64,000 nt of DNA from Chryseobacterium oncorhynchi (GCF_002899895.1 NZ_PPEI02000001.1:682001-746000), one strand, 5' to 3'. Positions 30,877 to 40,437 are shown, counted from the first letter of the stretch. Notes: generated by a model from the sequence alone, not told the origin. Numbers and translations: made by a program.

Positions 30877-30998
30877 ATGAAAATATCAATAACATTTTTG
30901 CTAACGCTTCTGATTTTTTTTAAGCATGTGTACAAAAGAAATCAGATCAATCAACTAAAAAAGTTATGACAACAAATAAAATGAGAGTGGATATATGA
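30877..30998 (+). pseudogene. possible lipoprotein fragment, frameshifted
   Basis: The frame starts MKISITFLLTLLIFF, like a lipoprotein signal peptide, and a frameshift in the T-run leads to ACVQKKSDQSTKK, which would supply the lipobox Cys. It ends at a TGA at 30996-30998. It is too short for a functional protein and may be chance, so confidence is low. Confidence 0.3.
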
Positions 30999-31065
30999 AG
31001 CGATGTAATTTGTCCTTTTTGCTAAAGTTTACAATGAGCAATTAGTGATGATATTTACAAATCCA

Positions 31066-31164
31066 TCAAACCTCATATGTTAATTCTGGAACTTCTGCAT
31101 AAACAAATGCTTTTGTAGGAGTTCCCGTTTCTCTTGATGAGCGTTGTCCATTATAATAACACAT
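31066..31164 (-). pseudogene. SRAP (SOS-response peptidase) remnant
   Basis: The minus strand from ATG 31164 reads MCYYNGQRSSRETG and stops after 32 codons. MCYYNG is the conserved start of Bacteroidota SRAP/YedK proteins, in which Cys2 becomes exposed and forms the crosslink to abasic DNA. All later catalytic residues are absent. It is either an internally deleted gene or a chance match; the exact MCYYNGQ start makes a real remnant likely. Confidence 0.55.
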
Positions 31165-31371
31165 ACTAGTGATTCGTCTCAACACTTTACAACTTAAAGT
31201 CTTGCCCAGAAGATTAATATAAAAATTCTTATATTTGGAATAATGAATTAGTTGTTCTTTAAGGTCGTTATAGAATAATTACAGCGTTGTTTTTTTCCAT
31301 TTTTTTTGTGGCGTAATCATGGCTGTCAATAAAAATATACATCAAAATGAGGTTTTAAAGTGTTTTGAAAA

Positions 31372-31397
31372 GGTTGGTTCGAATCCCTCCCTTTCAC
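31372..31397 (+). other. tRNA 3'-half fragment (TTCGAATCCC...)
   Basis: TTCGAATCCCTCCCTTTCACC looks like a T loop, 3' T-stem arm and acceptor strand, but the upstream GTTGG cannot form the T stem with CCCTC and no D arm or anticodon arm precedes it. A tRNA end without its 5' part is the usual sign of an attachment-site remnant. It lies near the right edge of the defence island. Confidence 0.5.
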
Positions 31398-31506
31398 CTT
31401 ACCTAACAGAATCAAACAAAAACTATGGGAAATTATACATCTGATTTTCAATCACATAATTCCAATACACTATCTACATCAACATAAAAAGAGTTTGAAT
31501 AGCCTA

Positions 31507-31519
31507 CTGTCAAGTTCAC
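31507..31519 (+). other. tRNA-3'-end-like scar (CTGTCAAGTTCAC)
   Basis: The site shares 11 nt (GTCAAGTTCAC) with the scar at 25860-25870 and is preceded by TTTGAAT (31493-31499), a possible decayed T loop. A perfect terminator hairpin follows 8 nt later. It marks the last such scar before the core-like genes begin. Confidence 0.4.
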
Positions 31520-31527
31520 AAAACTAC

Positions 31528-31562
31528 AAAGCATCACTTTAAATCAAAGTGATGCTTTTTTT
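31528..31562 (+). terminator. rho-independent terminator
   Basis: AAAGCATCACTTT (31528-31540) and AAAGTGATGCTTT (31546-31558) form a perfect 13-bp stem with a 5-nt loop and a T run. It is not preceded by an intact gene. Confidence 0.85.
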
Positions 31563-31824
31563 ATTTACTTATTAAGATCTTGATCAAGTGTAAAATTTGG
31601 GGAGATTTTTCAGCATTTCTTTTTGTATATTCTGTCCTTCCCTCCTATCTCTTTAACTATTTAAAAAGCATCTAAAAACATGAAATACTGACATTTACAA
31701 CAATGCTATTTTTAAAATTTGAGCGGAATATTTTTAACATTTGGTAAAGTAGAAAGATAAAAACCATCTATACGGCTTTAAGTTTTCCTATTTAAATATT
31801 AAATTGCACTTACGTTAAAAAACT

Positions 31825-32961
31825 ATGGACAAATACAGCTTTTTGGAAATAACCGCTTTTATTGGAATTTTTCTTGTATTTTTTCTTGCGTTGTTTTTAT
31901 TGACTGTAAAAACTAAGCACAGACTTGCAAATTGGCTCCTTGCTTTTTTCCTTTTTACAAACGCTGTAGATGCTTTTAAGTTTTTGATGCGTGATTTTCC
32001 TGTTAATTTCATTAACCTCGAGGCTTTTCGTTGGAGTATTAACTATTTAGTTCCCGCATCGTTTTATCTCTATGTATTGTCCGTTTGTTTTTCCAAATTT
32101 CGATTAAAACCGAAACATTTATGGCACACCATTCCGTTTATTGCATTCAATTTGTATATGGCATATGGGATTTATTTTGAAGATAGAGCTTCGAAAGTGA
32201 GTTTCATCAATGCTTTGAGCGAATCACCTGTCATGCATTTTTTTTATTTTCTTTTCGAATTTCTATTTCAAGTTTATTTTATTGCTTCATTTCTGGTGAT
32301 TAGAAAGTCTAAAACCGTCTATCTCGAGAATTATACAAATCCAAATATTTCTATTCTAAATGCACTTTACAAAATAACAGTTCTATATTATGTTTTACAT
32401 TTTTTAGTTCTTATAAGATGGTTGGTTAGTTTTATTTTTGGTTGGGGAGAACTCAGACAATGGATTGTTACCCTTGACGGATTTGCCTTTTTCTTTTGTA
32501 CTTGTTGGTATCTATTTGTTGCATTAAATAATCCTGAATTTTTCAGAGGAGTTAATTCTCAATTGAAGCCTATTATAGATCTAATTCCGAAACAAAAATC
32601 TTCTCCTATAATTGATGATGAAAAAAATAAACAAATCCTAGCTTTGAAAGAATTTATGATTAAAAATGAACCTTATTTAAATTCTTCATTAACGATTCAG
32701 GATTTGGCAGAACAATTAAATATGCCCGTCAAAGATTTATCGTCTTTGATTAATCTGTATATGAATAAGCATTTTTTTGATTTCATTAATGAATATCGAA
32801 TCGAAAAAGCTAAAGAAATATTGAAAAATCCTTTGCAAAAAGAACTGACTATTTTAGAAATTCTTTATCAGGTTGGTTTCAATTCCAAATCGTCGTTTAG
32901 TACTTCTTTTAAAAAACACACAGGTACAACACCGACAGATTTCAGAAAAAGCTTACATTAA
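31825..32961 (+). CDS. AraC-family regulator with N-terminal 7TM domain (copy 1)
   Basis: About residues 1-250 hold seven hydrophobic segments; the last 100 residues are an AraC-type double HTH (SLTIQDLAEQLNMPVKDLSS, then IEKAKEILKN and ILEILYQVGFNSKSSFSTSF). The protein would sense a signal in the membrane and act directly on DNA. The next gene, 101 nt downstream on the same strand, is a secreted serine hydrolase. A closely similar regulator stands at 48232 before another serine hydrolase, so this is a duplicated two-gene module. Confidence 0.85.
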   Translation: MDKYSFLEITAFIGIFLVFFLALFLLTVKTKHRLANWLLAFFLFTNAVDAFKFLMRDFPVNFINLEAFRWSINYLVPASFYLYVLSVCFSKFRLKPKHLWHTIPFIAFNLYMAYGIYFEDRASKVSFINALSESPVMHFFYFLFEFLFQVYFIASFLVIRKSKTVYLENYTNPNISILNALYKITVLYYVLHFLVLIRWLVSFIFGWGELRQWIVTLDGFAFFFCTCWYLFVALNNPEFFRGVNSQLKPIIDLIPKQKSSPIIDDEKNKQILALKEFMIKNEPYLNSSLTIQDLAEQLNMPVKDLSSLINLYMNKHFFDFINEYRIEKAKEILKNPLQKELTILEILYQVGFNSKSSFSTSFKKHTGTTPTDFRKSLH

Positions 32962-33062
32962 TTCGTTTTTTTCTAACAAATGGGTTCGACTTTTTTTAAT
33001 CGGTCGCGTGCTTAAGCGTTTTAAAGCATCTTTGCTGAAAGTTTTTAAAAAAAATAATTTCA

Positions 33063-34496
33063 ATGAAGAACAAGTTTTTCTTATTATTAACAACTGTTTT
33101 ATTGACAAATACGCTTTCTGCCCAAGGGTTAAATAATCCAAAAGAAACAAAGAAGATACATCAAAATTCGACTGAACAAAAATCAGAAATCAATCAAATT
33201 GATTCCTTAATGACCAAATCTTACGAAAGAGGTTTGTTCAATGGAAATGTCCTTATTGCTAAAAATGATAAAATTATCTATCAAAAATCATTTGGTTTTA
33301 CCGATGAAACGAGACAAACTCCTTTAAACAACAAGTCAATATTCAACATTGGCTCTATTGCAAAGGAATTTAATGCTGTTGCCATCATGATTTTAGTTGA
33401 ACGTGGTCTTCTTAATCTTGATGACAAGGTATCCAAATTTGATTTAGGGTTACCAAAATGGGCAGAAAAAGTTTCTATACGTCATCTGATTAATTATGCC
33501 AGTGGCATTCCTCCAATCGAACGATTAAAACCCGAAAATGATGCGGAGACGTGGAATATTTTGAGAAGTAATGATAGCCTACTCTTTGAACCAGGAACAA
33601 GTTACAGGTATGACAATGGCAATGTCTTTTTGCAAAGAAGAATTATTGAAAAGGTAACCGGAATATCTTTTGAGCAATTTGTCATTAAAAACATTGTTAA
33701 ACCTTTGAAAATGACCAATTCAGTATTTGATCCAACATTTGGCTCTAAAAGCAGAACCTCTTGTTATGATATGGACAATGTCCGATGCCCGGAATTGAAA
33801 TTTATTAGTGGCTGGCTTTGGGTAGATATCAATGATTTCTATAAATGGACTGAAGCGCTGAATTCTAATCGATTAATATCCAAAGAATCCTTTCAAACCT
33901 TGTTGAATAACCCATACGCAAAAGAAGAAGGCGGATCACTTGGCAGATATTTTGAAAAAGAAGACCTACAAAGACACAATGGAATTTCTTATAAATTTGA
34001 ATCCATCTTTTTAAACGATTTTAAAAATAGAATTACGATAATTCTAGTGTCCAATAATCTCAATAGAGTTTGGGATTTAGGGCATATTATTCACAACTTA
34101 ATGTTGGGGAAAGAGTACGAAATTCCTAAAAAGTCTATTTATCAAGCGATAAGAAAAGAATCTCTCAACAATGTAAATAAAGGGATAGAAACTTATTATT
34201 TACTCAAAGAAAACGCTAAAAATGAATATAGTTTTGAGAACCCGGGAGAGCTTAATAAGTTAGGATATGAACTATCAAGGCTCGGAAAAATCAATGAATC
34301 CATAACAATATTTAAATTGGCGACAAAAGAGTTTCCTAAAGATGCTAATCTATTCGATAGTTTAGGAGAAGCCTATTTTACAGATAAGCAATATGATTTA
34401 GCATTAGAGAGTTACAAAAAAGCAATCAGTCTTGGTGGAACCAATGGTAATGCTGAAAAAATGATCGATAAAATAGAGAAAGAAACAGGGAAGTAA
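33063..34496 (+). CDS. secreted serine hydrolase (beta-lactamase family) with C-terminal TPR
   Basis: A signal peptide (residues 1-20, ending LSA-Q) precedes a class C beta-lactamase/DD-peptidase fold: SIAK (S98, K101) and YDN (Y183-N185) are the catalytic motifs. The last 90 residues contain TPR-like helices (ELNKLGYELSRLGKINESI, then AYFTDKQYDLALESYKKA). Such proteins cut peptides or esters outside the cytoplasm and are rarely true beta-lactamases. The gene follows the 7TM-AraC regulator and ends before a bidirectional terminator. The substrate is unknown. Confidence 0.85.
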   Translation: MKNKFFLLLTTVLLTNTLSAQGLNNPKETKKIHQNSTEQKSEINQIDSLMTKSYERGLFNGNVLIAKNDKIIYQKSFGFTDETRQTPLNNKSIFNIGSIAKEFNAVAIMILVERGLLNLDDKVSKFDLGLPKWAEKVSIRHLINYASGIPPIERLKPENDAETWNILRSNDSLLFEPGTSYRYDNGNVFLQRRIIEKVTGISFEQFVIKNIVKPLKMTNSVFDPTFGSKSRTSCYDMDNVRCPELKFISGWLWVDINDFYKWTEALNSNRLISKESFQTLLNNPYAKEEGGSLGRYFEKEDLQRHNGISYKFESIFLNDFKNRITIILVSNNLNRVWDLGHIIHNLMLGKEYEIPKKSIYQAIRKESLNNVNKGIETYYLLKENAKNEYSFENPGELNKLGYELSRLGKINESITIFKLATKEFPKDANLFDSLGEAYFTDKQYDLALESYKKAISLGGTNGNAEKMIDKIEKETGK

Positions 34497-34521
34497 AATT
34501 TTCAGATCAAATTTTAAACAA

Positions 34522-34545
34522 AAAATCCCGTTAATACGGGATTTT
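34522..34545. terminator. bidirectional terminator
   Basis: AAAATCCCGT (34522-34531) and ACGGGATTTT (34536-34545) form a perfect 10-bp stem with a TAAT loop, with A and T runs on either side. It separates the convergent serine hydrolase and DUF2911 genes. Confidence 0.85.
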
Positions 34546-34563
34546 AATTTCTTATATTCAAAT

Positions 34564-35082
34564 TTATTTGATCTCTACAGGAACTGAGATTTTATCCCAA
34601 TCCATTGTGAAACCATTATTGTTTATTTTATACACTAACGTTTCCTGTGTTGCTGGTAAAGCTTTTGTTTTTACATCAACACGTAAAGCATCTTTTGCTT
34701 CTTCGTATTTATAAGCACCCCATTGTTTTGGCTCTTTGTTAAAAATCGCAGTCCAGGTTCCGCTTTGTTTAGGGATTAAGAAAAAGCTGTATTTACCTGC
34801 AGGAAGTTTTTTACCCTGAACAGTAATGTCTTTATCCGTTTCGAAAGTAGTTGCTTCATTAGCACCGGCACGCCAAACTTTATCATAAGCTTCTAAACCA
34901 CCCCAGATTGTACGTCCTTTTACTGAAGGACTGCTATAAGCTATAGTAATGGTTGCATCTTTAATTTTTCCCGTAGCAGTAGCTGGAGGGCTGGCAGGTT
35001 TTTTAGTGTCCTGTGCAAAGGCATTCAAGGAGATTGTCATTGTCGCAACAAGTACGGCAGCAGATTTAATGATGGTTTTCAT
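34564..35082 (-). CDS. DUF2911 secreted protein, 172 aa
   Basis: A signal peptide (residues 1-23, AFAQ) is followed by the DUF2911 signature: [49 protein letters not shown]. The family is common in Bacteroidota and is of unknown function, with a beta-sandwich fold. The gene lies 37 nt downstream of the symporter stop, on the same strand, and may be cotranscribed with it. Confidence 0.85.
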   Translation of the reverse strand: MKTIIKSAAVLVATMTISLNAFAQDTKKPASPPATATGKIKDATITIAYSSPSVKGRTIWGGLEAYDKVWRAGANEATTFETDKDITVQGKKLPAGKYSFFLIPKQSGTWTAIFNKEPKQWGAYKYEEAKDALRVDVKTKALPATQETLVYKINNNGFTMDWDKISVPVEIK

Positions 35083-35119
35083 AATATTTTTGTTTGTTTG
35101 TATGTTTACTATTGTTTGT

Positions 35120-36811
35120 TTACGAATTTACAGCTTTCGGCTTATAAAATAGTAACCCGATTGCAGAAAATATAATCACCGCTGCTGCCCCTATAACATT
35201 GAGCCAAAGGAAAGAAACGATATCGAACTTATAAACGGCAATAACCGCAATTTCTGATAAAATTGCAGAAATAAATACATTTGAACCTGTAATTTTTTTA
35301 TAGTAAAAGGCGACCAGAAAAATTCCCAATATTGGGCCGTAGAAAAGAGAACCTAATACATTCACCGCTTCAATAAGGGAGCCCATTTGAGTGGCAAACA
35401 TGGCTACACCGATTGAGAAGACACCCCAGGCTAAAGTATGCAGACGACTGTACTTCAATTCGGTGGCATCATCAGGAATTTCTTTTTTAAATATCAAATG
35501 AACATCTTTTAATGAGCAAGCCGCAAGGGAATTTAACGCTGCGGAAATTGAACCCCAGCTGGCCAGGAAAATGACGGCAAACAGTAAACCTATCATTCCT
35601 ACAGGCAATGTATTTTTTACGAAATACAGGAAAATATAATTGGTATCTGTTTTCTCGGCATTATAGTTTGAATGATTGATTGCTTCCTCTACCCTGCCGT
35701 GAAGTTCTTTTACCTGGGTTTGTGTATTTTTAAAATCCTGAATTGTTTTTTTAAGTTGGGGAGAATTGTTTTCTTTCAACTTTAAAATTTCTTTCGATTC
35801 TGCATTAAATTTTATTTGCAAATCCTGATGCTCTTTTTCAAAAACTGCAGCCTGTTCAGGTTTTGCTTCCTTTAAATGTTGATAAGAGCGTTCGTTAAAA
35901 TAAATCGGAGCCGGTTTTAGAGAAAAGAAAGCAAAAAGCAAAGCACCAATCAGGAGAATAGCAAATTGCATCGGAATTTTAACCAATCCGTTCAACAGCA
36001 AGCCCATTTTTGCATTAGTATCGTCTTTCGCAGTAATATACCTCCCGACCTGACTCTGGTCCGTCCCGAAATAAGAAAGTGCCAGAAAAAAACCACCAAT
36101 TAATCCGCTCCAAATATTGTATTTATCTTTCCAATCGAATTCTGTGGTGATTACATTGAGCTTTCCGGATTTCCCTGCCAGATAAAGCGCATCGTTAAAA
36201 CCAATTCCATTTGGCATATTCTGAATAAGCAGATAGCCTGCAAAAGCCATGGTTCCCAAAATAATAAGAAACTGTAATTTTTGGGTGTGAGCGATCGCCT
36301 TCGCACCACCAACATAGGTATAAATCAACAGAATACCACCCGTTAAAACATTGGTTAAATAAATATCCCAGTTTAAAACACTTGATAATATGATACTCGG
36401 AGCGTAAATACTGATTCCCGTTGATAAACCTCTGGAAAAAAGAAAAAGCAGTGAAGTGAGTACCCTTGTTTTTTTATCAAAACGGTTTTCTAAATATTCA
36501 TAGGCCGTATAAACATTTAAGCGCTGAAAAATCGGAATGAAAGTAATGCAGATCACAATCATCGCCAAAGGCAAACCAAAGTAATACTGAACGAAACGCA
36601 TACCGTCTGTATACGCCTGACCCGGTGCCGAAAGAAATGTAATCGCACTTGCCTGTGTAGCCATAATACCGATCAGCACAATGTACCAAGGCATTTTATT
36701 ATCTGCTTTCAGGTAGGATTCGTTGCTTTTTTGGCCACGACCGATCCATACGCCGTAAACCACCACTGCAACAAGTGTAACAATGAGAACTGTCCAATCT
36801 ATATTACTCAT
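35120..36811 (-). CDS. sodium:solute symporter (SSS family)
   Basis: This 563-residue protein has 13 or so hydrophobic segments and SSS-family blocks ([40 protein letters not shown]). It would import a solute with Na+. A hydrophilic, helical insert of about 80 residues (about 302-385) interrupts the membrane domain, which is unusual. The start overlaps the stop of a 34-codon gene (ATGA), and a PIG-L deacetylase lies just upstream, so the three are translationally coupled. The substrate may be an amino sugar derivative released by the deacetylase, but this is an inference. Confidence 0.85.
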   Translation of the reverse strand: MSNIDWTVLIVTLVAVVVYGVWIGRGQKSNESYLKADNKMPWYIVLIGIMATQASAITFLSAPGQAYTDGMRFVQYYFGLPLAMIVICITFIPIFQRLNVYTAYEYLENRFDKKTRVLTSLLFLFSRGLSTGISIYAPSIILSSVLNWDIYLTNVLTGGILLIYTYVGGAKAIAHTQKLQFLIILGTMAFAGYLLIQNMPNGIGFNDALYLAGKSGKLNVITTEFDWKDKYNIWSGLIGGFFLALSYFGTDQSQVGRYITAKDDTNAKMGLLLNGLVKIPMQFAILLIGALLFAFFSLKPAPIYFNERSYQHLKEAKPEQAAVFEKEHQDLQIKFNAESKEILKLKENNSPQLKKTIQDFKNTQTQVKELHGRVEEAINHSNYNAEKTDTNYIFLYFVKNTLPVGMIGLLFAVIFLASWGSISAALNSLAACSLKDVHLIFKKEIPDDATELKYSRLHTLAWGVFSIGVAMFATQMGSLIEAVNVLGSLFYGPILGIFLVAFYYKKITGSNVFISAILSEIAVIAVYKFDIVSFLWLNVIGAAAVIIFSAIGLLFYKPKAVNS

Positions 36812-36912
36812 GCCCAGAATTTAGTAAACAAATAATAAAATGCGATCTGCAATACTAATGCGACTGCTAATAGTATGTACCAGGTATTCCAATTTTTAAG
36901 TTTATTGTTCAT
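36808..36912 (-). CDS. 34-aa single-span membrane microprotein
   Basis: The frame from ATG 36912 to TGA 36808 encodes 34 residues: a polar start (MNNKLKNWNTW), one hydrophobic span (YILLAVALVLQIAFYYLF) and a short tail. It overlaps the deacetylase stop by 1 nt (TGATG) and the symporter start by 4 nt (ATGA). Such coupling on both sides is strong evidence for a translated gene. It may be a small subunit of the symporter, like other SSS systems with a tiny partner. Confidence 0.75.
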   Translation of the reverse strand: MNNKLKNWNTWYILLAVALVLQIAFYYLFTKFWA

Positions 36913-39416
36913 CAGTTTTTCTGTGCAGATAAAAAGTTAAAAAATAAACGTGCCGCCCCAACATTTCCCGCAGGTAACTGTCTGAAAAATGCCAACGGTG
37001 TGTAAATAAAATTACCTTTCCCGTATTTGGCATATAAAGTTGATCCCTGCAAAGGCTCTTCACCTGTGTCGTGCATTTCAAAAAGCGGTTCATACGCTGC
37101 ATCCCATTGAGCAGGGAAATAGGCACCGCGCTCCTGTACCCAACCATTAAAATCATCCATAGTAATCTTGTTGGGAAAGTTCAGTAATTTATGATTTGGA
37201 TTTAAAAATGTAACCGCTGCATTTTCTTCGGTAACCCGCTTATTGGCAATACTGAAATTGTACATTCCCAATTGGTCAACGGTTGTATCCTGGTTGGTGT
37301 TATACTGCATGACCAAATTACCTCCGGTTTTTACATAAGACCATAAAAAAGGCATCCAGCGACCCAGTTTTTTCTCTGTGTTATTGGCACGAACGCCCAA
37401 TACGATGGCGTCATATTGTGATAGCTTGTTTTGACTGCCACTTCCAGCAGATTCATCTAATTTACCATAAAAATCTTCGTCTTTCAAGACATCTACCTGA
37501 ATACCTGCAATACGTAGGAACTCAGGAATGAAATCGCCCGCTCCTTCTATATACCCCACTTTTTTAACTTTCGCCTGAATATCACCTTTCATTACGGTTA
37601 CAGTTGCAGGCGAAAAATATTGTAAGGTGGACAAATGCGGGTACTGAATTAATATTTGTTTTTTATTATAAGTGACTCCATCAGCAACAAAATTGGCATC
37701 CAATTGCAAACGATCCGTATGTATGGAGGCAAGTTTAGTTTTTGGAATAACGTAATCGATGGTAGTATCTTTTCCATTGAGCGAACTTACATCGGCGCCG
37801 CCTAATCGTTCTCCGTTATACATCAGGTTTAGTTTACCATTACTGAACTTTTTGCTGGAATTAACCTTAACATTTAAACTCAAATGTAAATCTTCATTTT
37901 CTTTGACCACATAAAGCGGTTGTGTAAATTTCAGTTCCAATGCAGGAACAATGCGCAAGGCTTCAACCACATCGCCACGCACGGGGTCTAATTTCTTGAA
38001 AGATAAAGGAAGTTTAACCTGAAAATTTTCCGAACCGATTTTTAAACCAAGCAAAACATTCAATGGTGATTCTGCCTCAGGCAAACCGACTAAAGTATCA
38101 TTCGGAACAGAGAAAGTCGCTGCGTTCGTGGGAGATTTTGCCAACCAGTAAGGTTCTGTAAGTGCTGCATCCGCAGGAATCTGAATATCATGCTGAATGG
38201 TAATTAAAGAATCTTTTGATAGTTTTCTGTTGAAGCTTTCTGATTGACTCAACCATTTTACATTTTCTAAAACGACAGGATTTGCAGCTCTTGAAATCAG
38301 ATTTAACCTGAAATTGTAATGATCCCCGGCAACAGCTTCAGCCTGATTGGTAACCACTTCGCCCATAAACCCAGCACAGCTTACAATGATATTGTCAAGA
38401 GATTTAATTTTATCCTTTTTTAGGTCTCCATCCTGTAGCGCCACAACCTTTTTTCGCAAAGCAAGCAAAGCAGGTAAGCTAAGGTCAGGATTATTGAAAT
38501 TGAAAGCGGAAATAATTTTATCTAGTGATTGGTCAATATCAGCGTTTCCTTGTGAAGTCCAGGTTTTAACTACTCCGTCAAAAAGTGTTGTTTTTGCAGG
38601 GTCGCCAATAACATGGGAAAAATATTCAGTTCTGATGCCGGCTACAGACTGTGTTCCCGCACCCTGACTTTTATGTAAGCTTCTGCTTAATCCTGCCAAT
38701 TCACCATAGCCCATTCCCAATTGCGCATCATATTGCCCAACGGTAACTTTCAGTTGATTTTCAGCTGTCGTATTGACTCCACCAAAGCGGAAGGTATTCC
38801 ATAATACGCGTTTTGGCTGCCATGCATTCACATATTTTAGTTGATCTGGGAAAGCCGTTTTGTCTCCTGCCAGCTTAAAAGCTTTTTCTGCCACCACAGC
38901 CGAAGCCGCATGTTGTCCGTGTCCTGCCGCAGCAGTAGGAGGAAAACGACAAATGATCACATCCGGACGGAATTGACGGATTACCCAAACTACATCCGCT
39001 GTAATGCTGTCTGCATCCCATTGCTTAAAGGTATCAGTTGTATTTTTAGAGAACCCGAAATCAATCGCACGGGTAAAAAACTGCTGGGCACCGTCTAACT
39101 TTCTTGCCTCTAAAAGTTCATGCGTTCTGATTAAACCCAATGCTGCACCTTGTTCTGTGCCTAATAAATTCTGTCCACCATCACCTCTCGTTAAAGACAA
39201 ATAGCCCGTTTCTACATTTTGGTCGTTGATTAACCAGGAAAGTAATCCTGTATTTTCATCATCGGGATGAGCCGCAAGGTATAAAACTTTAGGCAGCTGT
39301 TTAAGTGTTTTGAGTTCACGATAAATTTCAGATGATTTTGAAGGTCGAACCTGTTGGGCCGAACAAAAAACCGTATAAAATCCAAGGATAAATACAGTGC
39401 TTACTTTTTTGAACAT
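36912..39416 (-). CDS. large PIG-L family deacetylase, secreted, 834 aa
   Basis: After a signal peptide (residues 1-20) comes a PIG-L/LmbE domain with the metal-binding AAHPDDE (H50-E54) and HGQH (H166-H169), which removes acetyl groups from N-acetyl sugars. The remaining 600 residues contain beta-sandwich-like domains and a C-terminal GATase-like region (YDAIVLGVRANNTEKK). The length is two to three times that of a minimal family member. The gene begins the operon with a strong promoter and precedes the 34-aa microprotein and symporter. Confidence 0.85.
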   Translation of the reverse strand: MFKKVSTVFILGFYTVFCSAQQVRPSKSSEIYRELKTLKQLPKVLYLAAHPDDENTGLLSWLINDQNVETGYLSLTRGDGGQNLLGTEQGAALGLIRTHELLEARKLDGAQQFFTRAIDFGFSKNTTDTFKQWDADSITADVVWVIRQFRPDVIICRFPPTAAAGHGQHAASAVVAEKAFKLAGDKTAFPDQLKYVNAWQPKRVLWNTFRFGGVNTTAENQLKVTVGQYDAQLGMGYGELAGLSRSLHKSQGAGTQSVAGIRTEYFSHVIGDPAKTTLFDGVVKTWTSQGNADIDQSLDKIISAFNFNNPDLSLPALLALRKKVVALQDGDLKKDKIKSLDNIIVSCAGFMGEVVTNQAEAVAGDHYNFRLNLISRAANPVVLENVKWLSQSESFNRKLSKDSLITIQHDIQIPADAALTEPYWLAKSPTNAATFSVPNDTLVGLPEAESPLNVLLGLKIGSENFQVKLPLSFKKLDPVRGDVVEALRIVPALELKFTQPLYVVKENEDLHLSLNVKVNSSKKFSNGKLNLMYNGERLGGADVSSLNGKDTTIDYVIPKTKLASIHTDRLQLDANFVADGVTYNKKQILIQYPHLSTLQYFSPATVTVMKGDIQAKVKKVGYIEGAGDFIPEFLRIAGIQVDVLKDEDFYGKLDESAGSGSQNKLSQYDAIVLGVRANNTEKKLGRWMPFLWSYVKTGGNLVMQYNTNQDTTVDQLGMYNFSIANKRVTEENAAVTFLNPNHKLLNFPNKITMDDFNGWVQERGAYFPAQWDAAYEPLFEMHDTGEEPLQGSTLYAKYGKGNFIYTPLAFFRQLPAGNVGAARLFFNFLSAQKN

Positions 39417-39435
39417 TTAATTTTACTTTGCAGAG

Positions 39436-39464
39436 CAAATATAAGTAAATCATCTTTCTTTCAA
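39436..39464 (-). promoter_or_regulatory. promoter of the deacetylase-symporter operon
   Basis: On the minus strand TTG (39464-39462), 18 nt and TATATTTG (39443-39436) match the Bacteroidota consensus. The ATG follows at 39416 with a short leader. Confidence 0.75.
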
Positions 39465-39520
39465 CCTTAAAAGAATTAAACTGTGAATTTCATAAAAAAA
39501 GCTGTTTATTTTTTTTATTA

Positions 39521-39712
39521 AATCACAAAAGGCACAAAAGATTGAAACACTTAAGTGAGCTTAAGAGGATATCCTGGCGCACAATAAGTCCACATAAGTT
39601 TTAAAAATCTTTGATTTTTTTCTTCAGTGTACTTTTATGCTGTATTATTTTAAACCTTCTTAAGTGTTCTAAAGTGTTAAAAAAATAAAAACTTTTGTGA
39701 CTTTTGTGGTTA
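39521..39712. repeat. large imperfect inverted repeat
   Basis: The left arm CACAAAAGGCACAAAAGATT...CACTTAAG (39524-39555) is inverted in the right part CTTAAGTG...CTTTTGTGACTTTTGTGG (39659-39709), with about 100 nt between. The arms differ by an insertion in the right copy. It fits a dispersed, palindromic intergenic element, or a strong hairpin between two divergent or tandem genes. Nothing codes in it. Confidence 0.55.
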
Positions 39713-39765
39713 AGTTTAAACAAACTTATGTATGAATCAGAGTTTTCAAAGAAAATAAAAACTCC

Positions 39766-40437
39766 TTATGTTTTTCTAGTTGCATTCCGTGTAAGATAGA
39801 TATAATTAAACATGCAAAATGTGGCTGCTGCCCCAAAGGTATGCCATAAAAAATGTGTTCCGAAACTCAACCATTCCCATTTATCTGCTATACGGAAAGT
39901 AAGTGCAAAAACAAACGACAATAAAGCAAATCCTACCCATTTGCCGGCTTTCCATTGGGTATAGATTAAATAGCTTAATACCGAAAAAAGCGTAAATGAA
40001 GCCATGATTGCATAATTTACGTTGATAAAGAGAGATGTGTTGTCTACCAAAATCCAATTTCTCAAAGCCAACATCAATATCAAATATACGAGAACCATTA
40101 CAACAGCATAGTACCATCTGATGCTCTGAGCTAAAAAATAAAATCCGGCCGACAAACACAGCAACATAATAGGCATCCAATCCATCATGATAAATACCGG
40201 CCATTGTCTGAATGAATGATAAACAGTTCCCCCTATGGCACCAATATATAATAAAATTAAGCAGTAGGTTAAAAAAGGATATTCTTTAAAATTACCTTTC
40301 ATTTTAAGGGTCCAAAAAATGGCTAAGGCTAAAAATAATAGAGCAGTTATTGCATTGAATGGCTCAGGGAGAAACTGCGCCATATCTGTTTCTTTATATA
40401 ACATGCCTCCGTCCGGAGGTATTGGGTTTATTGGCAT
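39766..40437 (-). CDS. CREST-like membrane hydrolase, 223 aa
   Basis: Seven hydrophobic segments carry the residues expected for the CREST superfamily (alkaline ceramidase, Per1, PAQR): YHS (H74, S75), MMDW (D86) and HFLWH (H194, H198), which together would hold a zinc ion. Members are membrane hydrolases acting on lipid amides or esters. The product may cut a sphingolipid or ornithine lipid, both common in Bacteroidota. The gene stands alone. The family call is from motif layout. Confidence 0.65.
   Translation of the reverse strand: MPINPIPPDGGMLYKETDMAQFLPEPFNAITALLFLALAIFWTLKMKGNFKEYPFLTYCLILLYIGAIGGTVYHSFRQWPVFIMMDWMPIMLLCLSAGFYFLAQSIRWYYAVVMVLVYLILMLALRNWILVDNTSLFINVNYAIMASFTLFSVLSYLIYTQWKAGKWVGFALLSFVFALTFRIADKWEWLSFGTHFLWHTFGAAATFCMFNYIYLTRNATRKT

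Larger units (their letters stand above)
30999..31824. other. gene-free debris region
   Basis: Apart from the SRAP remnant, the two tRNA-like fragments and the terminator listed separately, this region has no supported gene. Its upstream part is probably decayed mobile DNA, and the last 200 bp would carry the promoter of the 7TM-AraC gene, although I see no perfect TAnnTTTG box there. Confidence 0.5.

Noticed and set aside
31372-31397. A complete tRNA gene
   Set aside because: Only the T loop and acceptor 3' side are present. The upstream bases cannot form the T stem, and there is no D or anticodon arm.
33063-34496. A true class C beta-lactamase conferring resistance
   Set aside because: The SxxK and YxN motifs define a broad hydrolase family, and the TPR extension and regulator context do not indicate a lactamase.
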